The notes: generated by a model from the letters alone, not told the origin. A stretch of 64,000 nt of DNA from Stenotrophomonas maltophilia (GCF_002799245.1 NZ_NEQV01000001.1:124001-188000), one strand, 5' to 3'; shown: positions 34,351 to 47,010, counted from the first letter of the stretch. Numbers and translations are program-made.

Positions 34351-35319
34351 ATGAATGCCATCGCCCAGCCTGTAGCCGCCCCGTCCACGCGCGATGCGCG
34401 TGATGCCCGCAACGACAAACTGTTCCGATGGGTGCTGGTCGGCACCGTCATCTTCGTCCTGATCGCCCTGGCCTGCGCCGCGCTGTCGATGCTCTGGGGC
34501 GGCCGCCATGCCCTGCAGATGCAGGGCCTGAGCTTCTTCTTCTCCGCCGACTGGAATCCGGTCGAAAACAAGTTCGGCGCCCTCGCCCCGATCTACGGCA
34601 CCCTGGTCACCGCGCTCATCGCGATGGTCATCGCCGTGCCGGTCAGCTTCGGCATCGCCTTCTTCCTCACCGAAGTCGCGCCGCGCTGGCTGCGTGGCCC
34701 GGTCGGCACCGCCATTGAACTGCTGGCCGGCATCCCCTCGATCATCTACGGCATGTGGGGCCTGTTCGTGCTGGTGCCGGTGATGACCGAGTACGTCACT
34801 CCATTCCTCAACGAAACCCTGGGCGAAATGCCGCTGATCGGCCCGCTGTTCCAGGGCCCGCCGCTGGGTATCGGCATGCTCACCGCCGGTTTCGTGCTGG
34901 CCATCATGGTCATCCCGTTCATCTCCTCGGTGATGCGCGAAGTGTTCCTGACCGTGCCGACCCGCCTGAAGGAATCGGCCTACGCGCTGGGCTCCACCAA
35001 ATGGGAAGTGAGCTGGGACATCGTCCTGCCCTACACCCGCTCGGCGGTGATCGGCGGCATCTTCCTCGGCCTCGGCCGCGCCCTGGGCGAGACGATGGCG
35101 GTGGCCTTCGTGATCGGCAACAGCGTGCGCCTGTCGCCGTCGCTGCTGGAACCGGGCACCACCATCGCCGCGCTGATCGCCAACGATTTCGGTGAAGCCA
35201 CTGAAACCTACCGCTCGGCCCTGCTGCTGCTCGGCTTCGTCCTCTTCATCGTCACCTTCGTGGTGCTGGCCATCGCCCGCCTGATGCTGATGCGCCTGTC
35301 CCGCAAGGAGGGCAACTGA
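34351..35319 (+). CDS. pstC: Phosphate ABC transporter permease PstC
   Basis: A 322-residue inner-membrane permease with about six helices. The binding-protein-dependent transport loop is visible as the EAA-like segment LKESAYALGSTKWEVSWDIV and the following GLGRALGETMAVAFVIGNS. With PstA it forms the phosphate channel energised by PstB. The ATG at 34351 lies 82 bp after the lipoprotein pstS stop. Its TGA overlaps the ATG of pstA by one base. Confidence 0.95.
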   Translation: MNAIAQPVAAPSTRDARDARNDKLFRWVLVGTVIFVLIALACAALSMLWGGRHALQMQGLSFFFSADWNPVENKFGALAPIYGTLVTALIAMVIAVPVSFGIAFFLTEVAPRWLRGPVGTAIELLAGIPSIIYGMWGLFVLVPVMTEYVTPFLNETLGEMPLIGPLFQGPPLGIGMLTAGFVLAIMVIPFISSVMREVFLTVPTRLKESAYALGSTKWEVSWDIVLPYTRSAVIGGIFLGLGRALGETMAVAFVIGNSVRLSPSLLEPGTTIAALIANDFGEATETYRSALLLLGFVLFIVTFVVLAIARLMLMRLSRKEGN

Positions 35320-36182
35320 TGTCCACCACCGCTGAATCGCTGTACCTGCGCCGTCGCATCGGCAACGTCATCGCCATCACCGCGTCCTGCGCCACTGCCC
35401 TGTTCGGCCTGTTCTTCCTGGGCTGGATCCTGTTCACCCTGGCCTCCAAGGGCCTGGCCGGCATCAACCTGGATCTGTTCACCAAGATGACGCCGCCGCC
35501 GATGCAGGAAGGCGGCCTCGCCAACGCCTTCTTCGGCAGTGCCGTGATGTGTGCGCTGGCAATCGGCATCGGTACCCCGCTGGGCGTGCTGGCCGGTACC
35601 TGGCTGGCCGAATACGGCAACGCCCGCAAGGCCGGCACCGTGATCCGCTTCGTCAACGACATCCTGCTGTCGGCGCCGTCCATCGTGCTCGGCCTGTTCG
35701 TCTACACGCTGTACGTCATGCAGACCGGCGGCAACTTCTCGGCGTTCGCCGGTGCCCTGTCGCTGGCCTTCATCGTGCTGCCGGTGGTGGTGCGCACCAC
35801 CGACGAGATGCTGCGCCTGGTGCCCTCGCAGATGCGCGAAGCGGCCCTGTCGCTGGGCATCCCGCAGTGGAAGGTGATCGTGCAGGTGCTGTACCGCAGT
35901 GCATCGGCCGGCATCATCACCGGCATCCTGCTGGCGCTGGCCCGCATCTCCGGCGAGACCGCCCCGCTGCTGTTCACCGCTTTCGGCAACCAGTACTGGA
36001 ACAACAACATCTTCCAGCCGATGGCCTCGGTGCCGGTGGTGATGAACCAGTTCGCCGGCAGCCCGTATGAATCCTGGCAGGTGCTGGCCTGGGCTGGCGC
36101 CCTGGTGCTCACCGTCTTCGTGTTGCTGGTCAGCCTTGCCGCCCGCGGCATCCTGCTGCGCAACCGTATCTCCCATGACTGA
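35319..36182 (+). CDS. pstA: Phosphate ABC transporter permease PstA
   Basis: A 287-residue partner permease. A six-helix pattern with [17 protein letters not shown] and [20 protein letters not shown] gives the coupling loop. The ending LLRNRISHD overlaps pstB by 8 nt. Gene order pstC-pstA-pstB-phoU is the standard arrangement. Confidence 0.95.
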   Translation: MSTTAESLYLRRRIGNVIAITASCATALFGLFFLGWILFTLASKGLAGINLDLFTKMTPPPMQEGGLANAFFGSAVMCALAIGIGTPLGVLAGTWLAEYGNARKAGTVIRFVNDILLSAPSIVLGLFVYTLYVMQTGGNFSAFAGALSLAFIVLPVVVRTTDEMLRLVPSQMREAALSLGIPQWKVIVQVLYRSASAGIITGILLALARISGETAPLLFTAFGNQYWNNNIFQPMASVPVVMNQFAGSPYESWQVLAWAGALVLTVFVLLVSLAARGILLRNRISHD

Positions 36183-37032
36183 CCTTTCCGTGGAAACCGC
36201 CATGAACGACCTCTCCAACGCCGTGCCGATGCAGCGCATCGCCGTGCCGGCCTCGCACGAGAACCTGCATACGCCGGCTCCGGTCAAGCTTGCCGCGCGT
36301 GGACTGGACTTCTACTACGACAAGTTCCACGCCCTGAAGGGCATCAACCTGGAGATCCCGGAAAAGCGCGTGACCGCGCTGATCGGTCCCTCCGGTTGCG
36401 GCAAGTCGACCCTGCTGCGCATCTTCAACCGCATCTACGCGCTGTACCCGAAGCTGGAAGCGCGCGGTGAAGTGCTGCTGGACGGCGAGAACATCCTGTC
36501 GCCGAAGTACCCGATGAACCGCCTGCGCAGCAAGGTCGGCATGGTGTTCCAGAAGCCGGTGCCGTTCCCGATGACCATCTTCGAGAACGTGGCCTACGGG
36601 ATCCGCCACCACGAGAAGCTGAGCAAGGCCGACATGGCCGACCGCGTCGAGCAGGCGCTGCGCCAGGGCGCGCTGTGGGACGAAGTGAAGGACAAGCTGG
36701 GGCAGAGCGCACTGGGCCTGTCCGGTGGCCAGCAGCAGCGCCTGTGCATCGCCCGTGCCGTGGCCCTGCGCCCGTCGGTGCTGCTGCTGGACGAGCCGAC
36801 CTCGGCGCTGGATCCGATCTCGACCAGCCGCATCGAGCAGCTGGTGGAAGAGCTCAAGCACGAGTACACGATCGTGATCGTCACCCACAACATGCAGCAG
36901 GCCGCGCGCGTGTCCGACTACACCGCCTTCATGTACCTGGGCGACCTGATCGAGCACGACCGCACCGAAGTGATCTTCTCGCAGCCCAACAAGCAGCAGA
37001 CCGAGGATTACATCACCGGCCGCTTCGGTTGA
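36175..37032 (+). CDS. pstB: Phosphate ABC transporter ATP-binding protein PstB
   Basis: A 285-residue ATPase. Walker A is GPSGCGKST, the signature [17 protein letters not shown], Walker [14 protein letters not shown], and the switch His lies in VTHNMQQA. The ATG at 36175 adds about 35 residues before the conserved ATPase core. An in-frame ATG ten codons later (MNDLS) could also be used. It powers PstCA and takes part in PhoR signalling with PhoU. Confidence 0.95.
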   Translation: MTDLSVETAMNDLSNAVPMQRIAVPASHENLHTPAPVKLAARGLDFYYDKFHALKGINLEIPEKRVTALIGPSGCGKSTLLRIFNRIYALYPKLEARGEVLLDGENILSPKYPMNRLRSKVGMVFQKPVPFPMTIFENVAYGIRHHEKLSKADMADRVEQALRQGALWDEVKDKLGQSALGLSGGQQQRLCIARAVALRPSVLLLDEPTSALDPISTSRIEQLVEELKHEYTIVIVTHNMQQAARVSDYTAFMYLGDLIEHDRTEVIFSQPNKQQTEDYITGRFG

Positions 37033-37065
37033 TTCGTTGCCGCGACCTTCGTTCAGACATTTCCA

Positions 37066-37087
37066 GCCGGGCATGGCCCGGCTCTAC
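37066..37087. repeat. Short SMAG-like palindrome between pstB and phoU
   Basis: GCCGGGCATGGCCCGGCTCTAC is a degenerate GTAG-type element (minus orientation) inside the operon, 15 bp before the phoU start. It should form a hairpin in the transcript close to the phoU ribosome-binding site. Confidence 0.7.
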
Positions 37088-37101
37088 ATGATGGAACTAC
37101 C

Positions 37102-37809
37102 ATGAATCTTCCCAACGACCACATCGTCAAGAGCTACGACGAAGAGCAGCAGCGCCTGGTGGCCGAAATCGTACGCATGGGCGAGATGGCCGTCGCCCAG
37201 CTGGAAGCGGCGATGGACGTGATCGAGAAGCGCGACGAGAACGCCGCCCATCGCATCATCGCCAACGACGAAGCGATCGATGCGCTTGAGCAGCAGATCA
37301 GCCACGACGTGATGCGCCTGGCGCTGCGTGGCCCGATGGCGCGCGACCTGCGCGAGATCCTGGCCGGCCTGCGCATCCCGGCCGACATCGAACGCATCGG
37401 CGACTATGCCGCGAACGTGGCCAAGCGTTCGATCGCGCTGGGCAAGGTGCCACCGCTGCCGCAGATCCAGGGCCTGCGCGCCCTGGGCCGCCTGGCCGCA
37501 CAGCAGGTCCGCCGTGCCATCGCCGCCTACCGCGACAACGACGCCGATGCCGCACTGGCACTGCGCGAGGACGACGCCCGCCTGGACGCGCAGTACACCG
37601 CGCTGTTCCGCGAGCTGTTGACCTACATGATGGAAGACCCGCGCAACATCACCCCGTGCACGCACCTGCTGTTCATGGCCAAGAACCTGGAGCGCGTGGG
37701 CGACCACGCCACCAACATCGCCGAGAACGTATGGTTCCTGGTGCATGGCGAGCAGCCGCTGCCGCCGCGTGAAAAGCGCGACGAGACCTCCAGCACCGGG
37801 CAGCCCTGA
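37102..37809 (+). CDS. phoU: Phosphate signalling regulator PhoU
   Basis: A 235-residue cytoplasmic protein made of two three-helix bundles. Metal-binding repeats are visible near IERIGDYAANVAKR in the first half and LERVGDHATNIAENV in the second, the paired E-x-x-x-D motifs of the family. It couples PstSCAB activity to PhoR/PhoB and restrains the Pho response when phosphate is plentiful. It is the last gene of the pst operon and is followed by a strong terminator. The length matches the family. Confidence 0.95.
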   Translation: MNLPNDHIVKSYDEEQQRLVAEIVRMGEMAVAQLEAAMDVIEKRDENAAHRIIANDEAIDALEQQISHDVMRLALRGPMARDLREILAGLRIPADIERIGDYAANVAKRSIALGKVPPLPQIQGLRALGRLAAQQVRRAIAAYRDNDADAALALREDDARLDAQYTALFRELLTYMMEDPRNITPCTHLLFMAKNLERVGDHATNIAENVWFLVHGEQPLPPREKRDETSSTGQP

Positions 37810-37843
37810 CGCTGCACCGCAACACCGGAGTCGACTCCAAGGT

Positions 37844-37877
37844 GGCCGCTGTCCTGGTGACAGCGGCCCTTTTGTTT
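37844..37877 (+). terminator. Rho-independent terminator of the pst-phoU operon
   Basis: A 10-bp perfect stem GGCCGCTGTC / GACAGCGGCC with loop CTGGT is followed by CTTTTGTTTT, 34 bp after the phoU stop. Confidence 0.9.
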
Positions 37878-38034
37878 TGGGCGTTCCGGCCACCGATCTC
37901 CCCTTCTGTAACAAATCTCACGAAAATTTGAGTTCTTGGCGAGGATTCGTTGAGTAGGATCGCTGCACCATCGTTTCCACCGGCATCCCTGCCGGCCACC
38001 GGGCATCCGCCCACACCACCCAGGAGCACGACCG

Positions 38035-39998
<1,964 letters not shown>

Positions 39999-40023
39999 CG
40001 CCCCTTCCACCGGAGATCCACCG

Positions 40024-40545
40024 ATGAATCTTCCGCTCCTGGCCGCCGCGCGCGGCCAGCTGGACCGTCTCGCCCCCTGGCTGGCCCCGCTCGGCCTGCG
40101 CCTGCTGCTGGCCTGGGAATTCTTCGAATCCGGCCGCGAGAAGCTGCACGGCCAGAACTGGTTTGCCGACCTGCAGGACGCCTTCCCGTTCCCGTTCAAC
40201 CAGCTGCCGGTCGCCCTGAACTGGCAGCTCGCCACCTGGTTCGAACTGATCGGTGCGGCCTGCCTGCTGGTCGGCTTCGGCACCCGTTTTGCCGCTGCCA
40301 GCCTGCTGGTGCTGACCGTCGTGGCAACCTATGCGGTGCATTGGCCGATGGAATGGCATTCGCTGGGCGACCTCGCCATGGGCTATGCAATCAGTGACCA
40401 GGGCTTCGGCAACTTCAAGCTGCCGGTGCTGTTCATGGCGATGCTGCTGCCGCTGCTGTTCACCGGCGCCGGCAAGCTGAGCGTGGATGCGTGGCTGGCG
40501 CGGTGGTCCGCATCGGGCATGGTGGCGCAGCCTTCGGTCCGGTAA
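40024..40545 (+). CDS. DoxX-family membrane protein of the HvfA operon
   Basis: A 173-residue integral membrane protein with four helices. [19 protein letters not shown] and [19 protein letters not shown] are typical of DoxX proteins. Such proteins are the usual fourth member of HvfABC/bufferin operons and are thought to aid membrane redox or export steps. It starts 26 bp after the HvfC stop at ATG 40024 with GGAG upstream. Its specific role is unproven. Confidence 0.82.
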   Translation: MNLPLLAAARGQLDRLAPWLAPLGLRLLLAWEFFESGREKLHGQNWFADLQDAFPFPFNQLPVALNWQLATWFELIGAACLLVGFGTRFAAASLLVLTVVATYAVHWPMEWHSLGDLAMGYAISDQGFGNFKLPVLFMAMLLPLLFTGAGKLSVDAWLARWSASGMVAQPSVR

Positions 40546-40570
40546 ATGCCGACCCTGGCCGGCCGGTCGT

Positions 40571-40590
40571 GTGCCAACCCAGGTTGGCAC
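40571..40590. repeat. GTGCCAACC palindrome
   Basis: A perfect 20-bp palindrome-like element, GTGCCAACCCAGGTTGGCAC, is the same REP variety as the array at 53384-53605. It sits 26 bp after the DoxX stop. Confidence 0.8.
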
Positions 40591-40667
40591 CCACCATGAT
40601 CTGCGCTCATGCCACCCGGGCGGCTGGCACGGGCCGCGTGGCCGGGCGCTCAGGGGCGCTCTGCTAG

Positions 40668-41327
<660 letters not shown>

Positions 41328-41375
41328 GGCGGCCAACGGCGGAGCCCCTCGTGGCGTGAAGCGAATCATCGGTTG

Positions 41376-41479
41376 GGCCGGGCAAGGTGGGTTCGCAGGG
41401 GACGCCGTGAACCCTTCCCTGGGGGCTTAGCCGCGCCATCCATGGCGCGGATACCCCTGCGAACCCACCCTGCCCGGCC
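41376..41479. repeat. 104-bp long-arm palindrome, copy B
   Basis: 26-bp arms (41376-41401 and 41454-41479) pair with one mismatch around a 52-bp core (ACGCCGTGAACCC... with CGCGCCATCCATGGCGCG). The core aligns base for base with copy A at 32788-32839. The arm sequences are unrelated to those of copy A. It lies between the convergent rnt and propeller-GGDEF genes. Confidence 0.82.
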
Positions 41480-41587
41480 TTCGACAGGTTGCGGGGCGCC
41501 ACGGGAAGATCAGAAAAGCGGGAGCAACAGCGGATCGCTGCGCTCGATGGGTGCTGTCGCCGACCTCGGTGGTGGGTCAGTTCTCTG

Positions 41588-41659
41588 GTAGCTGCCGACC
41601 GTTGGTCGGCACCGCCGGTTGGCAGGGCAACACCCGTAGATCCACGCCATGCGTGGATG
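41588..41659. repeat. Two GTAG palindromes
   Basis: GTAGCTGCCGACC...GGTCGGCACC (41588-41613) and GTAGATCCACGCCATGCGTG (41636-41659, ending GGATG) are two REP variants. They lie just beyond the end of the propeller-GGDEF gene, whose stop is at 41663-41665. The second variant recurs inverted at 58631. Confidence 0.82.
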
Positions 41660-41662
41660 AAC

Positions 41663-44600
41663 TCAACCGATGCTCGTGCGATCGCGGCCGTCGCTCTTGG
41701 CGCGATATAGCGCGCGGTCGGCACGCTGGTACAGCAGCGCAGGGGTGCGATCGTCGGCGTCCAGTTCCACCAGGCCTGCGCTGAAGGTCACGCGCAGGCC
41801 CGCCACGCCGGCCCAGTCGGGATGGTCATGGAACAGGCCACGCAGGCGCGCGCACAGCTGCGCGGCTTCCTCCAGGCGGGTGTCGTTGAGCAGCAGCGCG
41901 AACTCTTCGCCGCCGGTTCGCGCCGGCAGGTCGGAATCGCGGCAGGCAGCGGCGATCAGCGTCGCCACCTGCACCAGCACCGCATCACCGATGCTGTGGC
42001 TGTGGCGATCGTTGACATCCTTGAAGTGGTCGATGTCCAGCACCACCAGGCACAGCGGATGGCCACTGCGCTGCGAACGGGCGAAGTCACGCGCCAGCGT
42101 CTCGTCGAAGCCGCGGCGGTTGGCCAGGCCGGTCAGGGCATCCTCACGGGCCTGTCGCTCGAAGGCTTCGGCCTGGCGTGCCAGGCGCTCGGCCAGTTCG
42201 GTCTTTTCCTGGTTCAGCGCCTGCAGATGCACGGTCTTGGCCTGCAGGTCGAAGGTTGCTTCGTCCACCCGCCGTGCCAGGCGCAGGTTGCTGGCCTTCA
42301 GCTGCTGCAGCAGCAGACGGTACAACGCGACCAGCCCGGCCAGCAACAACAGCCCGGCCAGCGCCTGCACGCTGCGGCGCTGCCACCAGAACGGCTCCAC
42401 GGTGAAGCTCCACACCGCCTCCTGCTGGCCCCAGCTGCCACCGGGGTGGGCGGCCGTCACATGCAGGGTGTAGTCGCCCGGCGGCAGGCCGACGAACTCC
42501 ACGCTGCGCTGCGGGCCGCGCTCGACCCAGCCGGCGTCCAGCCCGTCCAGCCGTGTGCGGTAGCGGATCCGGTCGGACATCAGGTAGCTCAGGCCAACGT
42601 AGCTCACCGCCAACCTGCGGCCACCGGGAATGTAGTTGCGATCAGGTCCTTCCCAATGCACCGGCGCGCCATCCACCTGCACGCTCTCGATCGCGGCCGG
42701 CGGCGATGGCCGTTCGCGGAAGCGCTGCAGGCGCTGCGGGTCGACCGTGCTGAGGCCACCGGCGGTGACCACCCAGAACGTGCCGTCCTGGCGCAGGATC
42801 GCCGATGGGCCGGAGCTGCCGTTGGCCTGCGCATTGGCCATGCCGTCGATCTCGTTGTAGCGCTCCACCACCACCCGTGGCGCACGGCCATCAGCCACCG
42901 CGTTGAGGGTCGCCATGTCGGTGCGCAGCACGCCGCGGTTGCTGCTGATCCAGACATTGCCAAGACGGTCCGGCACCAGCTGGAACACCGCATCCACCGG
43001 CATGCCCTGCTCCAGGCCGACCCGCGCCAGCCTGCCGTTGCGCCAGCGGTACAGGCCGCGATCGCTGCTGATCCACATCGCATCGCCCAGCTGGTGGAAA
43101 CCGAACACGCTGCGGCCCCCGCCCAGCGGCGCCAGGTCGATCGACTGCACGTGGTCGCCACGTAGCACGCGGACGCCTTCGATGGTGCCGATCCACAGGT
43201 TGCCCTGGTGGTCATGCTCGAGCGCGGTGATCAGGCCGCCGGGCATGCCCGGCACGTTCGAGACCTGCACCCGGTCGCCGTCGATGCGCACCACGCCTTT
43301 CTGCGTACCGGCCCAGACCACGCCCTGCGGATCAACGCTGATCGCGCGGATGTTGCCACCCGGCATGCCGTCGGCCGCCGCATAGTTGTGGCGCAGGCGG
43401 CCATCGTGGTCCAGCCGGTAAACGCCATCGCCGAACGTTCCCACCCACAGGTCACCGTCCGGCCCCTGCGCCAGGCTCAGTACCGAGGGTGCCTTGCCGC
43501 CGCGGTTGTGCAGCGGCATCGCGCGGAAACGGCCGTCGGCGGTCTGCAGGTCAAGGCCACTGGCACTGCCGACCCACAGCTGGCGGTCGCGATCCTCGAA
43601 CACCGTGCGCACGTAGTCGCCACTGAGCCCATCACGCTCGGTGTAGCTGCTGAACAGTGTTTCGCGCAGGCGGTAAAGGCCACCGTTGGCACCTACCCAG
43701 ATGCTGCCTTCGGCATCCTCGCGCAGGCTGACCACGCGTCCCCCCGGCAGGTTCAGGCCGGCCGGCAGCCGCTCCAGGCCATGCGCGGAGATGCGCAGCA
43801 GGCCCTGGTTCTCGGTGCCCAGCCACAGGTCGCCGTGCCGGTCCTGCAGCATCGAAGTCATGTGCAGCTGGCCCGGCAGGCGATGCACCAGCACCAGCTG
43901 GTCGTCCTCGACCCGGTACAGGCGCTCGCCGGCGACGATCCACAACGCGCCATCCGGCGCCCGGTACGGCCACGACAGGCCGCTGCCGGCGCCCAGCCCC
44001 CATGCGGCGGGCGCGCGCTTGAGCACGCCATCGTTGTCGCGCAGCACCAGCCCGTCCAGCGTGCCGACCCAGACCCGGTCCTGCGCGTCGACCACCAGCT
44101 TGGTGAAGCTCATCGCCATCGGCAGGTCCGCTGCCGGTGCCTGGTAGACGATGCCGCTCTCCCGCGTCAGATAGCCGATGCCCTTGCCTTCGTACAGCAG
44201 CCACAGCCGGCCCTGGCTGTCCATCTGCATGGACTGGATCAGCACCTGCGGCGTATCGGCCTGGTGCTCCCATACCCGCCATTGGCCATCACTTCCTCGG
44301 TGGCTGACGTTGCCGCGCGAATCGCTGATCCACAGCCCGCCCTGGCGGTCGACGAACAGCGCGCCGATGCCGTTGTCGCGCAGGCCCGGGCGCGTACTGC
44401 GGTCGAACACGGTGAAATCCAGGCCGTTGTAACGCACCAGCCCTTCCCAGGTGGCGAACCAGAGATGGCCTTCCGGCGTCTGCGCGATGTCGCGCAGCGA
44501 GTTGTGCGGCAGGCCGTTGCGTGAGGTCCATACATCGATGGCGTAGTCGCGCAGCGGAGGCGCGCCTTCCTGCGCAGCCAACGGCAGCGCAAGGGCCAGC

Positions 44601-44689
44601 AGCAGCCACAACAGGCCCTGCCGCAGTGCCCGCCTGAATGCTGATGCGCGGCGCTCCACCCAGCGCCTCTGGTCCCCCTGCCCGCCCAT
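41663..44689 (-). CDS. Beta-propeller sensor diguanylate cyclase
   Basis: A 1008-residue inner-membrane signalling protein. It has an N-terminal signal (LLWLLLALALPLAAQ), then about 580 residues of two-component-type propeller repeats (repeated W-[IVF]-G-T/S motifs such as GHLWFATWEGLVRYNG and GDLWLGTENQGLLR). A Y_Y_Y domain follows (YRTRLDGLDAGWVERG), then one TM helix (ALAGLLLLAGLVALYRLLL), a coiled coil and a GGDEF domain with RTGGEEF and an upstream RDSD inhibitory site. It should sense a periplasmic glycan or peptide-like signal and produce cyclic di-GMP. Hybrid propeller sensors with GGDEF outputs are common in xanthomonads. The ATG at 44689 is chosen because the signal peptide begins shortly after. 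Confidence 0.9.
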   Translation of the reverse strand: MGGQGDQRRWVERRASAFRRALRQGLLWLLLALALPLAAQEGAPPLRDYAIDVWTSRNGLPHNSLRDIAQTPEGHLWFATWEGLVRYNGLDFTVFDRSTRPGLRDNGIGALFVDRQGGLWISDSRGNVSHRGSDGQWRVWEHQADTPQVLIQSMQMDSQGRLWLLYEGKGIGYLTRESGIVYQAPAADLPMAMSFTKLVVDAQDRVWVGTLDGLVLRDNDGVLKRAPAAWGLGAGSGLSWPYRAPDGALWIVAGERLYRVEDDQLVLVHRLPGQLHMTSMLQDRHGDLWLGTENQGLLRISAHGLERLPAGLNLPGGRVVSLREDAEGSIWVGANGGLYRLRETLFSSYTERDGLSGDYVRTVFEDRDRQLWVGSASGLDLQTADGRFRAMPLHNRGGKAPSVLSLAQGPDGDLWVGTFGDGVYRLDHDGRLRHNYAAADGMPGGNIRAISVDPQGVVWAGTQKGVVRIDGDRVQVSNVPGMPGGLITALEHDHQGNLWIGTIEGVRVLRGDHVQSIDLAPLGGGRSVFGFHQLGDAMWISSDRGLYRWRNGRLARVGLEQGMPVDAVFQLVPDRLGNVWISSNRGVLRTDMATLNAVADGRAPRVVVERYNEIDGMANAQANGSSGPSAILRQDGTFWVVTAGGLSTVDPQRLQRFRERPSPPAAIESVQVDGAPVHWEGPDRNYIPGGRRLAVSYVGLSYLMSDRIRYRTRLDGLDAGWVERGPQRSVEFVGLPPGDYTLHVTAAHPGGSWGQQEAVWSFTVEPFWWQRRSVQALAGLLLLAGLVALYRLLLQQLKASNLRLARRVDEATFDLQAKTVHLQALNQEKTELAERLARQAEAFERQAREDALTGLANRRGFDETLARDFARSQRSGHPLCLVVLDIDHFKDVNDRHSHSIGDAVLVQVATLIAAACRDSDLPARTGGEEFALLLNDTRLEEAAQLCARLRGLFHDHPDWAGVAGLRVTFSAGLVELDADDRTPALLYQRADRALYRAKSDGRDRTSIG

Positions 44690-44865
44690 CACCGCAGCGG
44701 CGGCGGCCAGGTGCGGCTGCTGGACGCGGCAGCGTGCGGGAACAGCCGGGCAGCGTGCAATGGCATGCCGGCGGGTACGGGCTGGCTCATCGGGGGGAGA
44801 CTGGGGAGATGCGCAGATGATAGGCCAAACCCCAGCCCCGGCGTCACCGTTCGCAGCCCTCCGGC

Positions 44866-46275
44866 TCAGCCGGCACGGCCGGGCGCCACCACCTGGGCAC
44901 TGGCCGGCCACTGCACCACGGCCTCCAGGCCACCTCCGGCCCGGTTGCGCAGCCACAGCCGGGCCCCATCCTTCTCGGCCAGGGCGCGGGCGATGGTCAG
45001 GCCCAGGCCGGCCCCGCCGGTCTGGCGCGAACGCGAGGTTTCCACCCGCACGAACGGATCGAACACCGCCTCCAGCTGCTCCTCGGCCAGGCCCGGGCCG
45101 TCATCGGCCACCACCACGGTGATCGCACCGCCGCTGCGCTCAACCCGCACCCGTGCCCGCTGCGCGTACATCACCGCGTTGTCCACCAGGTTGGAGAACA
45201 GGCGGTGCATGGCCAGCGGCCGCAGCATCAGCACCGAACCGCTGCGACCTTCGAAGACCACATCGGCACCGTCCTCGGCGGTGTCCTCGACAATGCTCTC
45301 CAGCAGCGAATCCAGGTCGAGTGCGGCACGCTGCTCGGCACTCTCGGCACTGCGCGCCAGCTCCAGGCCCTCGCGTACCAGCGCCTGCATCGCCGCCAGG
45401 TCGCCGACCAGGCGCTCACGCAGGGCCTCGTCGCTGACATTTTCCAGGCGCAGGCGCAGCCGGGTCAGCGGCGTCTGCAGGTCGTGGGTGATCGCCGCCA
45501 GCATCTGCGTGCGTTCGGCCAGGTGCCGCTGCAGGCGGTGCTGCATGGCGTTGAAGGCTTCGGCGGCGCGCTGCACCTCGCGCGGTCCGCGCAGTGGCAA
45601 CGGGTCGCGCTGCAGGTCATCGCCCAGGTCTTCGGCAGCCGCGGCGAGCTCCTGCAGCGGCGCGCTGGCCATGCGCGCGACGATATAGGCCAGCACGGCA
45701 ATGGCCAGCACCAGCAGGGTCAGGAACCACGGGTCCACGGCGAGGATGCCGTTGTGCGCCACCGCCGGCGAGTCCAGCGCCAGCTTCAGCAGCGTGCCGT
45801 CGTTGAGGGTCACGTCCACCGCGCGGCATTTGGGCGGGATGAACGCCGGGTCGCGTTCGCGCGGCGGCCGCCGGTGGCCCGGCGGCGGCGGCGGCAGCAG
45901 GTCCTGCAGCTTGGGAATGCAGGAACGGAACGAAGCGAAGTGCACATGCGCGCGCGACACCGGCCCGGGGCGGTCTTCCAGCACTTCCATCAGTGCCGTG
46001 TCGGCACGCCCCAGGCGTGCGCCCGGCTGCAGCGCACGCACGCTCGGCCCGCCGATCGCCAGCAGGCGCTCGCGCAGCTCCGGATTGCCATCCAGCAGGT
46101 TGACGTAGCCCTGCAGGCGGTCGGCGATGCGGTTCAGGTTCTGCCGCTCGAACTCCTGCTGGCGCTTGGAGGTGGCCAGCATGGTCGCGCCGATCGCAGC
46201 CACCGCCATGCCCAGCAGCAGGATCACGAACAGCCGCCCAACCATCGAGGACAGGAAATGGCGCAGGCGCTTCAT
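44866..46275 (-). CDS. Sensor histidine kinase (EnvZ-like)
   Basis: A 469-residue membrane kinase. TM1 is at about 13-32, followed by a periplasmic domain of about 140 residues with a striking Pro/Arg stretch (LLPPPPPGHRRPPRERDP). TM2 is at about 180-200, then HAMP. The H-box AAITHDLQTPLTRLRL carries the phospho-His; the N-box is FSNLVDNAVMYA, the G1 box VVADDGPGL and the G2 box GGAGLGLTI. It lies 6 bp downstream of its response regulator and is expected to phosphorylate it. The pair faces the macABC operon, which it may control; proof is not in the sequence. Confidence 0.9.
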   Translation of the reverse strand: MKRLRHFLSSMVGRLFVILLLGMAVAAIGATMLATSKRQQEFERQNLNRIADRLQGYVNLLDGNPELRERLLAIGGPSVRALQPGARLGRADTALMEVLEDRPGPVSRAHVHFASFRSCIPKLQDLLPPPPPGHRRPPRERDPAFIPPKCRAVDVTLNDGTLLKLALDSPAVAHNGILAVDPWFLTLLVLAIAVLAYIVARMASAPLQELAAAAEDLGDDLQRDPLPLRGPREVQRAAEAFNAMQHRLQRHLAERTQMLAAITHDLQTPLTRLRLRLENVSDEALRERLVGDLAAMQALVREGLELARSAESAEQRAALDLDSLLESIVEDTAEDGADVVFEGRSGSVLMLRPLAMHRLFSNLVDNAVMYAQRARVRVERSGGAITVVVADDGPGLAEEQLEAVFDPFVRVETSRSRQTGGAGLGLTIARALAEKDGARLWLRNRAGGGLEAVVQWPASAQVVAPGRAG

Positions 46276-46281
46276 CGCGGC

Positions 46282-47010
46282 TTATTCCAGGTTGACCGAC
46301 GAGGCCAGCACGTAGCCTTCATTGCGTACGGTCTTGATCAGTCCGTCCGGGCCACCATCGTCGCCCAGCTTGTTGCGCAGGCGGCTGACCTGCAGGTCGA
46401 TCGCGCGGTCCTGTGCCTCGTAGTTGCGGCCACTGCTGAGCGCGACCAGCTGCTCGCGCGACAACACCTTGTTGGCGTGGGCGATGAACACCCGCAGCAG
46501 GCGGAACTCGGCGCCGGACAGCACCACCACGCGGTCATCCGGGTCGACCAGGTGGCGATGCTCGAGGTCGAATACCCAGCGCGAGAAGCGTGCGCGGCGT
46601 ACCGCCAGCGGCTCCAGGTTGGCCGGCAGCGCCTCGGTCCGGCGCAGCACGTTGCGGATGCGCGCCAGCAGCTCGCGCGGCTCGAACGGCTTGGCCAGGT
46701 AGTCGTCGGCGCCCATTTCCAGGCCCAGCACACGGTCGATCGGCTCGGCACGTGCGGTCAGCATGATCACCGGCGTATTCGAACGCGCACGCAGGTCACG
46801 GCACAGGGTCAGGCCATCCTCGCGCGGCAGGTTGAGGTCCAGCACGATCAGGTCCACATGCTCGCGGTCCAGCAGCTGGCGCATGGCAGTGCCATCGGCC
46901 GCGGTGCTCACCTGGTAGCCGGCACGGCCGAGCTGCTCGGCCAGCAGCGTGCGGATGTCGTTGTCGTCGTCGACGATCAGCAGTCGATGCATCGGGTTTT
47001 CAGTCTCCAT
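46282..47010 (-). CDS. OmpR-family response regulator
   Basis: About 242 residues. The receiver domain has DDD near the start, phospho-Asp in LIVLDLNLP, the Thr in MLTARAEP and Lys in LAKPFEP. The C-terminal winged helix contains EFRLLRVFIAHANKVLSREQL and the recognition stretch DRAIDLQVSRLRNKL. ATG 47010 (M-E-T-E-N-P) is used; an ATG six codons later at 46992 is an alternative. It is the first gene of the kinase pair and diverges from macA across about 200 bp that should include both promoters. Confidence 0.9.
   Translation of the reverse strand: METENPMHRLLIVDDDNDIRTLLAEQLGRAGYQVSTAADGTAMRQLLDREHVDLIVLDLNLPREDGLTLCRDLRARSNTPVIMLTARAEPIDRVLGLEMGADDYLAKPFEPRELLARIRNVLRRTEALPANLEPLAVRRARFSRWVFDLEHRHLVDPDDRVVVLSGAEFRLLRVFIAHANKVLSREQLVALSSGRNYEAQDRAIDLQVSRLRNKLGDDGGPDGLIKTVRNEGYVLASSVNLE

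Noticed and set aside
37908..37960. ECF-type promoter for the HvfA operon
   Set aside because: GTAAC at 37908 and later TAGGAT-like sequence do not fit a known ECF or sigma-70 spacing well enough to call.
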